From assembly GCF_964204865.1 (NCBI RefSeq), contig NC_135250.1, positions 13,144,001 to 13,208,000 of the forward strand: a stretch of 64,000 nucleotides of DNA. Direction: 5' to 3'. Origin of the DNA: Styela clava (taxonomy: Eukaryota > Chordata > Ascidiacea > Stolidobranchia > Styelidae). The notes below the pieces were generated by a model, which ran no database searches, was not told where the DNA came from, and was given only the letters and a program-made list of their open reading frames with translations. The position numbers and the translations under genes are program-made. Each line of letters begins with the position of its first letter. Within the stretch, counting starts at the first letter, position 1. Positions 1 through 12,254 of this stretch are shown here, piece by piece.

Positions 1-1836
1 TTGTTTTTAGCAGATGCTTTTAATGTGCCTAGTTTTGAGGGATTTGTTAATGAACACTAACCTAAATGTGGTATAATATATATATAGTTGCTTATACAGA
101 TGCCAGTTCATATATAAAGATATTCAAAAGGGAGTAGTCACGTCTACAGACCCTAATCTATAGGCGAACATTATAATAAACATCACATACATTTTATTAG
201 GTACTTTTAGTTCCTGGTTCAAAGTAATCCGGAATCGCACATAATAAATTGCGTGTAAACCTTATGCAGCCGATTGGGAACACATTGCTTTTATTTAAAT
301 TGGCTTTGATACCATGCTTCGTGATACAATATGTATAAAACCTAAGGTGATTTATTAACGGGCTTATAACATCAGAATCATGGAAGTTCGATGGTCCACG
401 CTTAAGGTTTCATCTATGCTTTTCAGTACTAGCCAATAAAGAGCCCAGTTCAAAACTCCCTTCATTCGTATAAGCTGGTATGGCTTGTCTGTTGACCGCA
501 CATATAGTTTCGCTATAGCGAATTCAGACAGTTTTCACGTTCAATACACTACACTGCGTGGATGACATATCCAAAGCGGACCCCATGGTTTTTTACATGC
601 TACATTTTTTTTCAATATATCGTTGAGTAAATCAAGGGCATTTATTGATGTTGGGGAGTCCGCGATCCAGACTCAGTCGTACAACTCGTACACACAGTAT
701 TATGATTAAGTATGAATGAAATCTAGGATGATTTAATCATTCAAGTTTGACTGACTGCTAGAACAATTTTACGAAGCTATATTCATGATTGAGGAAAACT
801 ATCATCTAGCTAGACTTTGTTGAAATTAATTTTATGATAGCATTATTAACAGCATCACGTTTGCTATGAAAAGGTCGCACGTGAACTGACACATGATGTA
901 TTTTCTATTTTCGCGAACACAAGGCACGTCAGAAACTGATCGATTTTTTATATTTGTACAAGCATGGTCTATCGCAGAAAACGCTCGCTTCAACCACCTA
1001 TTTTACTCGGCAGTTTGCACCAAATTTCTAATTTTATTGTACTTCAAACTGGTAAAAGTCTTCAGTATGTCGTAGCATTTGGACGGTTAATATAAATACT
1101 TGGCACATTGTCAAAAATAGTTCAAAGTAGAAGCGCCGATCTTGAAAGCCACCATTTGAGTCTTAACTTAGAGTTTTAGAAGGATTGAATGTAAATTAAT
1201 TTCTCAAAGAATTTGTTTACATTTGTACAATATGTATGCTATAAATTTGGCTTCTACTTGCTATATTTTTATATGGAAATGTGTATTGATATTTTCAATC
1301 GAATTTCCTCGAAATAGGTGACACCTGGACAGTAACACTGGTTTTGCACTACAGACGATTTATCAAGTACAGATTCAGTTGTCAATTTTCAGACGAGTGT
1401 GGTGGTCTATCAATACTTTGAGCGAAACGACCATTTTTGGTGAATGGTACAAACCGCAAACAGGATTATGTTAGATTGGCGATGCAATCTAATTCAATTA
1501 GTAATGACCCGAAGAGGAGTTGAAAATAAGATCTGAAAATATTTAGCTAAACAGAAATTATTTATGACAGAATTGAAGGATGTAAAACATCACTAAATGA
1601 GTTTAATTTTATTAGTCATCCGGGTCTGTTTTTTCCAAGTGGAGAAGATTATTTTAAGAAATTGAAATTATTTTTATTTCCATTTAACGGCATGAAGTTT
1701 AAAATCAAGAAGCAGCACACAAACCTTTTGATTGATATTAATTTGTTAAAATTTTCATGTCAATGCAGTTTTACCTAATTGTGATTGTTGTTAATATTTA
1801 ATAAAAGACCCATATATGTTTTTTAGAGAATAACAA
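1..1836. other. Gene-poor sequence upstream of the CUB receptor
   Basis: I see no convincing exon, RNA gene or complete mobile element here. The sequence is AT-rich and the open frames are short and lack matching splice signals. The last bases, about 1815-1826, form a pyrimidine-rich tract ending in AG, ten bases before the ATG at 1837. This could be a 5' UTR intron acceptor or a trans-splicing acceptor for the downstream gene. Confidence 0.5.
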
Positions 1837-4800
1837 ATGGAGCGGTTAACAATAGCATATTTTGTTATTGCCATATTAGAAGGTAAGCAGAGTGTTTGCA
1901 ATTCCCACTAGAAGCGATTTGAAATACCTGAGAGTTAATTAAATAAAATTGTTAGACCGAAACTGTTTCTCTACACATTTAGCACATATAACGATATTCA
2001 ATTTCATTTTGTTCAATAAAATTTAATGCTTTATAATGATAGAACAAATGCCAAGACTCACATCAACAGATTATAGCAATGTTGCATCTGTTAATTAAGA
2101 TTTTCAAGTGTTCATAATTATATCATTTAATATTAACAAATTATGAACGCGCACCAAGTTGTAATTAATGTATGATGTCATTTAAAACATACCCAAGTAT
2201 GTCAACGATGACAATTTATGTCTTGTTGCAGAGTACAATATATTGTCTATCTTAAATAAAACGTGGAATATGTAATAAAAATGTTGCATGAACGGTGCTA
2301 TCTGTAATCATCACCACAGTTTTTAGGAAGTGAATGAAATACAACATAATATGCCGAAATAACATATTCGCAACTTATGACATTAATTTGCGATTGCGCG
2401 TGTAAGATTACGCACGATAATTTTTGTAAATTGATAAATTTCCTCGAATATATTTGCATGAATCTTTATTGAATTACACAAATTCGTCATTGACTTTAAT
2501 AGTAAAACTTTACGACTAATTTGTTCTAATGTTGAACTTTGACATTAAGCATGTCATTAAACATTACTTGATATCTGAAATATATACACAAACTTTCAAC
2601 TTAAAAAATACACATTTGTAACGGTGTTTCAGCCAATTTTTGAAACTTCCCCGGTTGAATCTAAAAATAGCGACGAATGTAATCGGTAAAATTGGTATTA
2701 CCGCAGTATGTAGGCTTGTGCAAGTCAGCAGTCATTTACACTTTCAGCGGAGGAAATTCTCATATAGTTGTGGACATATTGCTTAAAACGAATATTTATT
2801 AAAAAAGGGCATTTCTAAAAGCCAATACAGTATGATATATTTTGATCAGAACCATGTTTATCCATTTCAGGCACTGTCTTTGACGTAACATCCGGAATAT
2901 GTCGAGAACTTAGTCAAAATCCATTCATACTACGTGAAAACGAAGGGAAAATTGCGTTGTCTGTTTCATCAACCGGAGAAGAATGCACTTGGAAATTACC
3001 AAGTACGACCAGCAATGATCATGCCTTGATCTTATATGTTCGTAGTATTGAAATGAAAACAAGAGCTGGAAACCGTTGTACCGGAAGTTTGAGCTTACCA
3101 CGTAAGAAAGTGTTCTGAATTTTGTTTTTTTTACCTAAAATTGTATTTCAAATTTTGTTCGCAATCAAGTTGTACTATTTGCCTAATAAAAGAGATATTT
3201 CATTGATATTTCATGGTAGTTTGTGGAATTTAGCTTTTTTATAAATCAATATAGCAATATACGTTGCACAAATTATCACACTTCTAAAAATATTTCTTTT
3301 TAAAATTAGATATTGGGTCATCGTGTCGACATTCTCCAACATGTAGAATATACGTGCACCAAAACTCATCTTGTAGGATAAGCAATATATCACCAAACTC
3401 GTATCGTGGCTGCACTAAGAGTGTGGTTTACTTTGACGATAGACCACAAATAGAAGTTAAATTTCGTTCGGAGAAGCAGGGAGAAAAATCTTTCACACTC
3501 TTATATAAATATATAGACTGTGGTAAAACTCTAAAAGGTGAGTCATGTATATGGTTTAATAAATCGTCGTCATTTTTGTTCAACTTTGCTGTGCAAAACA
3601 CCATTGATTACATTGGACAACTTACTGTGTCACGATTAATACCATTTTTGCATCATCGTATTTTCATAGAATACTTGGCTGTGGAAAAACGTCTTCCGCT
3701 TTCTTAGATTTCATTCTTTGGCAAGTAACCAAAGTATGAAAATAGATTTACTCGTTTAACGCCCGTTTAACTACTCAGAAGCTATTTTGTTTTATCCACT
3801 AAACACAGGGGTGTGCAACCTTTCATACAAGAGGGCCAGATAGAAATAACTGGGTGAAACCGCACCTTTATTTAACATAGGTTTTCTAGTAGTTGAGCAC
3901 AAAAAATTTGGTTATTGATCTTTTGATATGCGTTGTTCGCTTTGCACAAGATAGCTGTTAGGACATTGTAAAGTCATAAGCATAGATGATACATTGGACT
4001 CAGGTATATGGATTGGAATTACTGAATTAAAAACTCGTTTTGCGGGTCGCACATCATTCAAAATTGGCACTTCTTCGCGGGACACACGATTTTTCTATGA
4101 GGGCCGCATTTGGCCCACGAGCCGCAGGTTGAACACCCCTGCTCTAAAGCATAAAAGAGATAAAACTCGTCAGCGTGATATGCCTCAACAATAACTGTGT
4201 TTACAGCACTTTGGTATGCTATCTTGGCGATTGTGTGACCTCACTGTATTCACCTGACGATGACAAGGTTAAGAAATGAATTCTATGAGAATGTCTTTTT
4301 GGGAATAATCACGTTAAGGAAAGAACTACTTTGATTCGTGATCTCACTTCCTTAGAGTGACGCTGGCTATGACGATGAAATCGCATACCAAAGGATTTGG
4401 ATACGGCCGATTTGTTATATATAGACCTTTAAAATTCGAAACATACGACCAAGTTTTATTTGCATTTTTTTGTGTTTAAAACCACATTTACATTTTGGCA
4501 AGAAAATGGTGTGATAGTCCAACGGACACAAAGCAAAATTAACCGAGTCAATGCAATTAATCTCGTTTTTATTGTGATCGATCAACTAACTGGTCGACTT
4601 ACAGTGTCGCACTATTTCAGTTTTCGATACTGTGAACCATTACTATATATAAAGTCTATTGAAACTAACTTCGTGCAGAATTGTAACTGCAATAAACCAA
4701 ACAAAATTAAAACTATTTAATAAGGGTTTGATTTGATCAATTATCACTAACAGATTTAGCGATGCAAAAGTTGAATCTAATTTGCTATAAATACCAGTTA

Positions 4801-6980
4801 ATGCAATCATATCTATTTTAATCGCATCATAATCGTCAATCATGTTCCGAAATAAACTCTCATAATTTTCTATGAACAATAAATTTGTTTTTAATTCAGT
4901 AACATTTAATTAGTATAGTTTTTATTGCGACTTGCAGAAAATGATTCTTTAAAATAGCAGCTAAACTACTTTGGGTTTTGGGGTCCAAGGAATGCGTTCC
5001 TCAAGTCCAACTTCCGTTTATTTATTCTCCAATTTATGCTTGTCTCAGATCAACGTGTACTTGGAGAGAGTCAGCGACAGGTTCATCAAACCACAAGTTA
5101 TTCAAATTCATTCACGAATAAAATAGAGTCCACTACACAAAAGAATAGCTCAGGTGATCTCAACTAAAATCTGAATAGCACATAATTATAATATATATAG
5201 ACATAGAGAATATTCACATATTAAAATTGAAGAGTCCAAAATTAGGCTCGCGTTGCAGGAAGTTGTGAGTGAAAGTAGAAATGTGCACGATACAAAAAAT
5301 TTGTGTAACTGATTGCTGGCCATGAGCATGTTTCGCATTGTGAAAATTGTCGCTGACAAAATTATACATTAGCATTGCTTGTCATAAATTTCTTAGTCGT
5401 AACCAACGAGTTTTATCAGGACAACTGTTTATGCCATGTTAGAAATTTTAAAAGGTAACAATCGAATTATGGTTTAATCAATTTTGTCTGCGTTTTTTAT
5501 GCATTGCCATTCATTCCCCATGGCTGGTTGCCAAAATGTAGCGTCGCCCGGAAGGAAGTGAATGCCTACCTAAAACATTTTGAGATATGACCTTTTGCGA
5601 TTCAGACATTTAAATACACGAGTTCTTACGTTATTACAATGCGATGTCAAAAAATACATTCAACTATAATTTGCAACAAGAATAGTATGATTTGATTTTA
5701 AAAATTCCTAATTAATCATTTTATTTTAAGGATTTACAAATGAAAAATTAGAAAAACAAGGAGACCTTTTCAAACCGACATTTGCAGCGATTGTATCAAT
5801 AATTGTCATTCTTGCAATACTTCTGTCTGCAACCTGCATTATGCTATTCCTTATGTATAAGAGGTAAGAAAATAGGTATTTTGGAAAATTTAAACCTGCT
5901 ACAGTTCTGTCATTGCAGAAAATATTGCACAAAAAGATATGATATTTGTAGAAAGTGAGAAGTGAGGTCAATATTTCTTGTTGAATCATATAGAACTAAT
6001 ATCAGCATTGACATAACTTCAAACATGAAGTATCCAAATTGTGATTATTAATTTTTTTTGGTATGTCTTGAATTTATACCTGACACGGGCAAACTCCGGC
6101 CCGCAGTGTAATTAAATTTAATTTTGATGTTTTAGCAAAAATATAACTCAAGGAAATTGTTGAAACTGCGATTAAATTTAGTTTCGGCACGGGGCTTATT
6201 GTTTCCCACTTTTGCTTTCGTCACACTGTGGATATCGATCATGAAATGAAACTTTTACGTCACACTTACATGGCCCGTCAGTCTAGATGGGCAAAATTTC
6301 CGTCCCCCGGTCCAAAAACCTTGCCCACCCCTGATTTATATCTTTGTGAGGTCATGAAATAAAACTCAAACAATTTTGGGTGAACTTGCTCAAATTGAAA
6401 AAGTCTTAACATTAATGTAACGTTCTGTCGGACAAAACTAAGCACTCGTATTTGTTAATTATATATCATATATGCTTGTGTACACAAAAATATTCAGAAA
6501 AGAGTCTAGAAAAGAGATATCTAGTCCTTATACGACAATGGAAATAACAAAACACGTTAGTCATTATTTCAAATGTTTTGATTTGTTCTAATTATTATTA
6601 TTTTTAGAAAAGAGAAAGCCAATACGTTTCAAAACCCCGCTGTTGTTGCATATGTGCATGATCGAACTGATGAAGATGGATTTAGTTCAACTCAAATAAC
6701 TCCTGAATATCTTGAATTTCCAACGCCGACTGGAGTTGGATCCAAATCTCCCGAAGAACCTAAAAATTTGTACGCTGAAATCGGACGAGATGCTGTTTCT
6801 TCTGATGAATTTTTTACCGTTAACGTGAGAAGTAGGCATTATGAAAACATTGATGAAACTCAGTCTAATCACACAGCATCGACGGGACATATCGATTTAG
6901 ACTTAGAGGAACTACCAACAAGTTACACATATGCTACGGTGAACAAAATTAGGAATCCACATCCCGACGTGTCACTGTGA
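1837..6980 (+). CDS. CUB-domain single-pass membrane receptor with tyrosine-motif tail
   Basis: I infer six exons: 1837-1882, 2871-3101, 3310-3537, 5049-5153, 5731-5863 and 6608-6980. All have GT-AG junctions, phases run 1,1,1,1,2, and 1116 nt give 371 residues. Exon 1 encodes a hydrophobic signal peptide. Exons 2-3 (about 16-168) encode a cysteine-rich CUB-like domain, with a C-T-W motif near its start and N-glycosylation sites such as N-S-S. Exon 4 is a Ser/Thr/Asn-rich stalk. Exon 5 has a 26-residue hydrophobic helix (about 220-245). Exon 6 is a 123-residue cytoplasmic tail with Y-L-E-F, Y-A-E-I, Y-E-N-I and Y-A-T-V. YENI fits a Grb2-type SH2 site (YxN) and YAEI a Src-family SH2 site, so phosphotyrosine signalling is likely. 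No kinase domain or canonical ITAM is present. The ligand is unknown. Introns 3 and 5 carry short hAT elements. The gene model is strong; the CUB assignment is moderate. Confidence 0.82.
3806..4141. mobile_element. Non-autonomous hAT-type element in CUB receptor intron 3
   Basis: The element begins CAGGGGTGTGCAACC and ends with its near-inverse, AGGTTGAACACCCCTG. It contains the 'gggccagatagaaata' and 'gcccacgagccgcagg' blocks shared with the copies at 21872-22180 and 54530-54843. The flanking 8-mers are only partly alike, so the insertion is old. It has no transposase. Confidence 0.75.
6080..6333. mobile_element. Short hAT-type element in CUB receptor intron 5
   Basis: The left end has GGGCAAACTCCGGCCCGC and the right end TTGCCCACCCCTG, the usual ends of this hAT-related class. 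The flanks ATTTATAC and ATTTATAT match at 7 of 8 positions, consistent with an aged 8-bp target duplication. It is about 254 bp long with no coding capacity. Confidence 0.7.
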
Positions 6981-7031
6981 AAGCGGAACAAGCTGATAAT
7001 TTCGCCATTCGATAGCTAGCACAACATGTGC

Positions 7032-7037
7032 AATAAA
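7032..7037 (+). terminator. Poly(A) signal AATAAA of the CUB receptor
   Basis: A canonical AATAAA hexamer lies about 50 bases after the TGA stop at 6978-6980, in the right place for the 3' end of the receptor mRNA. Confidence 0.55.
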
Positions 7038-7039
7038 TT

Positions 7040-8120
7040 GATGTCAAACTGCTAAGGGCACGTTTACGGCTATTATCGAGGCAAAAATGTTGTTATTCAG
7101 AACAAAGTCTTGAAACCAGTTTACTCGACCACTGATTAGGCTAATTCTGACGAAAGAATAGCTGTGTACATCCGTATAAAAAGTCACGAAAAAAACCCAG
7201 AGGAAACAAAACATATTTTAATCACGTAAGAAAGACAACGTTTGTTCGACAGAAACGGTATTATAATACGATATTGACATGGCGGATGCGAGTTATATTT
7301 ATGGTTTTATTTTTTGTTACCGTAAATTATTTTTTCATCTTGCTTTATTTGAATATATCTTTATAATGCCAAAAATATAAAGAATGTCTCCGAGTAAGGA
7401 GCAAGACTTTCTTTTTTCGGAGAAAATTATTCATATCGAATGTAAAGGATTGCATTATACGTCCCGGGTAAATATCAGGTATATTTGTCCTGTTTTTTAT
7501 TTATTTATTGTTGCATGTCCCATTTTATCGAATTATCTAAGCAAGACACAAAAACAAAAACTTGCTTCAAGTAAATAGGCTGAATTCGGATAATAATGAA
7601 TAAACAAAAACTTTCCTAATCAGTATGACATCAGTGAAATTTCCAAATATTGTAAGAGCTTCGAGTTCCTCAAATATTTCTCGGTTTTATAAGCTGACCA
7701 ATCTGTCACTAAGTAATAGGTATCAGCTAACACCGCTTACAAAAAATATTCACTCTTTATTGCTAATTTTAATTTCTGTAAACGTTGGTCAGCCATATTT
7801 CAAAGACAATTTAAGCAAATAAATCACACAGACTCTCACTTTACCAAAACATACAATGTTATGATGAACTAAAGCTCCATCATTTTAGATTTTTAAAATA
7901 CAACATCCAATGCATATTAAAGACGTCAATTGTTAAGTTTATAACGATCAGAAATGCATTGACCCAACATAAAAATACGATTACAATAAAACAATTTGCC
8001 AACTTTCGGAATTCCATACCTATTAAAATCAGAATTAATATCGTTTAAATTCAAACACTGGAAGTCCCGAAGACCTATTTATTTTGTAAGATCAAGGGTT
8101 GCGATATTCTGCGAAACTAG
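7040..8120. other. Intergenic, no gene seen
   Basis: AT-rich sequence after the CUB receptor. There are several open frames of about 60 residues, but none has a codon pattern, splice signals or recognisable motifs that would support a gene. Confidence 0.5.
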
Positions 8121-8605
8121 TAGGGTTAACTTATTTTTTGACTTCAAGGCGGGACGCCTCCAAAGACACAACCACTTATCTGTAATCCTGTAATTTTACA
8201 GTTTTCGATTTTACTACATAGGCCTACATTTAAAGAAAGGAAAATGAATCGAAAAATAGAAAGGAATAGACGCTACCGATACAAATGATCCGAATTTAAT
8301 TTTTTTTTTTATGTAAAGCAAAAGGAATAAAGAATAATGAAATAGTCAGCTGTTTTCAAGCATTCAGATCAACTTATTAGTCCAAGCATGCTTTTCCGTA
8401 GATAACACCTTCAAATAGACGTTGTTCAATGCGAAATAATAAAAAAATAACGCATTCACCGTCAGTATAGGCTAGCGTTGGGCTACACAGCAACAACAGT
8501 AACGAGAACATGTCCGTGTATGAAGCTTGATGGCTGAACGCCAAAGCGGGACTTTTGGCTAACTTGTCGGGACGGCGGGACAAGACGCTAAAAAGCGGGC
8601 GGTCT
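8121..8605. mobile_element. Truncated copy of a TAGGGTTACC-end hAT-like element
   Basis: It starts TAGGGTTAAC, continues with 'ttcaaggcgggacgcctc', and later has 'aaagcgggacttttggc' and 'cggcgggacaagacgct'. The same blocks occur in the same order in the fuller copy at 36088-36771. The right terminal repeat is missing, so this copy is truncated or decayed. Confidence 0.65.
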
Positions 8606-8907
8606 GAGAAAAATATTATTAATTATCTTAAGCCACCTGCATTAAATATCCTCGCATATGAATGCTGTGTATTGCACTGGGGACGCGGGGACTATTTCAA
8701 CTATCCACATCGGTGTTTCTCAAATTGTGTGCCGCGGCACACTAGTGTGCCGTGAAAGATTCTCAAGTGTGCCGCGGAGCTTTTTGGAATTCTAGAAATT
8801 AAGCTGTTTGTATTACATATTGACATGCATGCAACTTATGAGATTTGAATATCCATAATTAATTAGACTGATAATATTATTGCATTTGCCTTGTCGTTGT
8901 AGTAAGG

Positions 8908-9395
8908 CAGGGATGGGCAACTTCTCTAGTTGGCGGGCCAGATGTGGGGCAATGAAGTCCTCGGCGGGCCGAATTATTACAAAAAATACTTCGGTATCCA
9001 ATCTTTGTTAAATGCTCGACACTCTCAGTCAACTTTACGTTTCTTGGGATATTCCATGGTTAATAAAACTTAATATAAAATCTAATTTTTAAAATCTATT
9101 TATATTTAGAATCTAAATATACCTGATAACAGTAGTGTGGAATGCTTACAACGCTCTCTGCTTTGACCTTATATTGATTATTTAACAAAAGTGCTAACGC
9201 AATTGTTTGTTTACTAAGACAATTGTTTATTTCACCAGCTCGCACTGACAGCGCCGTGAGAATAGAGCGATCAGCAACTTTCAAGAATGATTTGTCGGAC
9301 CACATTACAAAGTGTGGTTGGATACAGTCAGCGGGCCGGTCAAAATCTCGTCGCGGGCCAGACCCGGCCCGCGGGCCGTATGTTGCCCACCCCTG
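8908..9395. mobile_element. Inner hAT element with perfect 8-bp target duplication
   Basis: It begins CAGGGATGGGCAACTT and ends TGTTGCCCACCCCTG, with GGCGGGCC and GGCCCGCGGGCC subterminal blocks. The flanking 8-mers TAGTAAGG (8900-8907 and 9396-9403) are identical. It is 488 bp long, has no coding capacity, and is inserted in the larger element at 8711-10030. Confidence 0.88.
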
Positions 9396-9499
9396 TAGTA
9401 AGGGATATTGTTCCAGTATAATTGCATTGTGATGTCATAATGTTTTGTGTAAAAATGAGATCCACCTTCCACTATGTTCACTTGCGCGTTGAGTTAGGC

Positions 9500-9713
9500 C
9501 AGTGGTCGGCAAAATTTGTGTACTTGCGGGCCGAATATGCACATTTCTTCCGCTTACGAACAATCGCCACAATTAATATATCACCCAACAATATATTGTT
9601 TTTATTTACTTATTCTCAATACGAAAGATGATGAGGTTATGACAACTTGGTTGCCAGCGGTACGTCGTTCAAATGACGATCTGTCAAGCGAGTACGAAGT
9701 TTGCCGATCCCTG
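9500..9713. mobile_element. 214-bp hAT-type MITE with perfect 8-bp target duplication
   Basis: The ends CAGTGGTCGGCAAA and GTTTGCCGATCCCTG are inverted. Identical flanks AGTTAGGC lie at 9492-9499 and 9714-9721. It is non-coding and is the second insertion inside the 8711-10030 element. Confidence 0.88.
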
Positions 9714-10038
9714 AGTTAGGCTAACAGGAAAGCAAGTTTGGTCGAGTTTTGGCTATCTGCTTACAAATTCTATTCAATCATCGGTGCAAAAGCCATCAAA
9801 ATAATCTTATCCATTTGCATCTACATTGCTCTATTAACCCGTATTTTCTGCTCTGGCTGTAATCAAAAGCAAAAAAGGGAGCGACGGACCCTCGTTTCTC
9901 AAAACAGGCACACACATCGCATTAACATTTGTATAATAATTTGCCCAAGTCAAATTTTTCACAAGTGTGCCGCGAGATTTTTTCTTATTTGCTTAGTGTG
10001 TCGCGAGCAAAAAAAGTTTGAGAACCACTGATCTACAT

Positions 10039-12254
10039 CGTTGATTACTCAAAAAAACAAAAATAAAATGTGGAATAACTTACTCACTCATTCATCCAAG
10101 CTTAATAGTTCTCCCAATTCGCGGTTTATATGAATTAAAAGTTACTCAAAGCGATACACGTATATATATTGGAAATTAAAATAATTATTTGTTACACATT
10201 TGAAAATGAAATCCGCTGTATAAATGCAAAGCTCTACTATCGATCTACCATGAGTATTGGTTCAACAGGGACAAATTGCGAAATATATGGTTGGTAGTTT
10301 AGGTTATCGATAATAGCCTATGATGTTCCTGCGAATTTGCGAATTTATGCACGCACTCACGAAGTGATAAACAATAGTCTATATTAACTTGCAAATTCAA
10401 ACATCGAATTTGATAATTTCCTATATTGCATTCTTGCAAGGCAAGCAAGAAGTATTTGTCTTGACTTGCAGTTCAATTGTAATTCATTTATGTGGCTGAC
10501 GCATAAGTGTAAACCACCTTAAATTGCTGTGGTGACATCAAAATTAGATAAATGGGGATTAAAACAAATTGTTTTGAGAACAAACAGTGAAGAGATCAAC
10601 ATACCTTTCGCATCATGTAATGTAATGCAATATTTGAAAAAAAAATAAAGTATTTCGTTGCGTTTATTGTAATGTATAAGCTATGGCATAGATATATTTA
10701 TATCAAATTCTACATGATTACATTAAAAAAATGGTTTGTGGAAGTTAAAAATATTTTTGTTTGATTGTGTCAAATAATTTGGCAACCACTTTGACACATG
10801 ATATGAAAGAATAAAAAAAATATGTATAATCTTTGCTATTTTTGTTCAATTGTACTTTGGTATAACAAGTAAACTTCAACAGATCAGTACTCTTCCAAAC
10901 ATACCCATAAAAGATAGGAAATTAGATCGCACCTCAAATTGCTCTCATACTTGACTGAAAAGGTCACGTATACCACAATATTGTAGTGAATTTGATGTGA
11001 GTACATTAAAGTCAAGATCAGCGATAAAACTAATGTTTGACTATTATAGGATAAAATTTATCAAATTACAAAATCTTTTTATTCTTAGCATGGTTTGTAA
11101 ATATCTGAACCTTGCCCAAAAATTTATTCACAAACATTGATAAAAGCACACCCATACACGGTATAGTTGGCGTTTGGATTAAAATTTTCGCCAATTGCCT
11201 TTACTTCGTCAATAATTTAAATAAAAAATTTTGAAGATTTTAAAAAAAAAGTCAAATTTTCCATCTCTTGTATTTTTAAAACATGCACACGTATTGGCAT
11301 AAATCAAGGAAACCCAAACAAAAATTTTAGTTGATGTAAATGATCTTTTATCGCGTATACATTATTCAAAAAAAATATTTTGATCGTGCAATACTCGACT
11401 CTAATAATATGCCCGTCACGTTTGCCCAAGTATATGGGTGCATTGGCGAAAATCATTTTTCAAGAGCGTAGTCCACTATAGCCCTAATTGTTATAGTATC
11501 GTGAAAGTATTCAATTTGGGTGAAATACCATCGCAAGTTCAAACCACCACACCTAAAAATGTTATTGAATAGTCAAGACGTTGTCGGTCGTTACGATCTC
11601 TGCGAAAGTATTCAATAATAGAAATAATTGAATTACACAAAGCAAAGATTATGAGAAATGCGTAGCAAAGAACTAAAGCTTGTGAAAAGCTCGGCACGTA
11701 AGTTGAACTGCATATACTCGATTCCACACGTTATCTACATGAAATTGAAACAGAAAACTTTGCTGATCCAGGCCAAATTACAAAGGTGAGACCACACATC
11801 TCACTGATAATCATGTGTATGTGAGTTTGTACGAATGCGATTTACGTGGCCCATCCAGTCCATTGAATTTCAGTTTGATAAGCATCAAAAAGTTATTTGT
11901 TTAGGAAAATTGAATATCTAAAATGGTATTTGTTGAATAATATTTGTCCGATAAACATTAATAAAAATATTTCAAAAACTAATAACATATATATAAGACA
12001 TACATGTCATGAGATGATCGTATTTCTGAAATGATTCTAAAGAGTTCAAGTTTTGTATAAAAACCTATTCAATTACAGGTTAGAATATTATTTTCACTTA
12101 CCCAACATTCACGTGATAACGAAAGTTGATAATTATTTAAGATCATATTTTAAACTAACAATATTGCGTGTATTTTTTGGACGAAATAATAATATCAAGC
12201 GGCTGTAAGTTGTCATAAATATAAATATTAAAAATATTCATATGTTTTACTTGA
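10039..12254. other. Intergenic, no gene seen
   Basis: AT-rich sequence with many poly-A/T runs. A reverse-strand open frame at 11539-11727 has a hydrophobic stretch but no supporting splice or codon evidence. I recognise nothing here. Confidence 0.45.

Larger units (their letters stand above)
8711..10030. mobile_element. Outer hAT element of a nested stack
   Basis: The left end reads CGGTGTTTCTCAAATTGTGTG and the right end TTTGAGAACCACTG, inverted copies of a CAGTGGTTCTCAAA-type terminus, with 'gtgtgccgcgg'-like subterminal repeats at both ends. Flanks ATCCACAT (8703-8710) and ATCTACAT (10031-10038) form an 8-bp target duplication with one mismatch. Two younger elements sit inside it (8908-9395 and 9500-9713). 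I see no intact transposase. Confidence 0.8.

Noticed and set aside
893-1075. 60-codon forward open frame
   Set aside because: No domain, no splice partners and base composition like the surroundings; probably chance.
4460-4720. 86-codon open frame in intron 3 of the CUB receptor, considered as an extra ectodomain exon
   Set aside because: No acceptor/donor pair in phase 1 keeps it open, and skipping it gives a continuous receptor frame.
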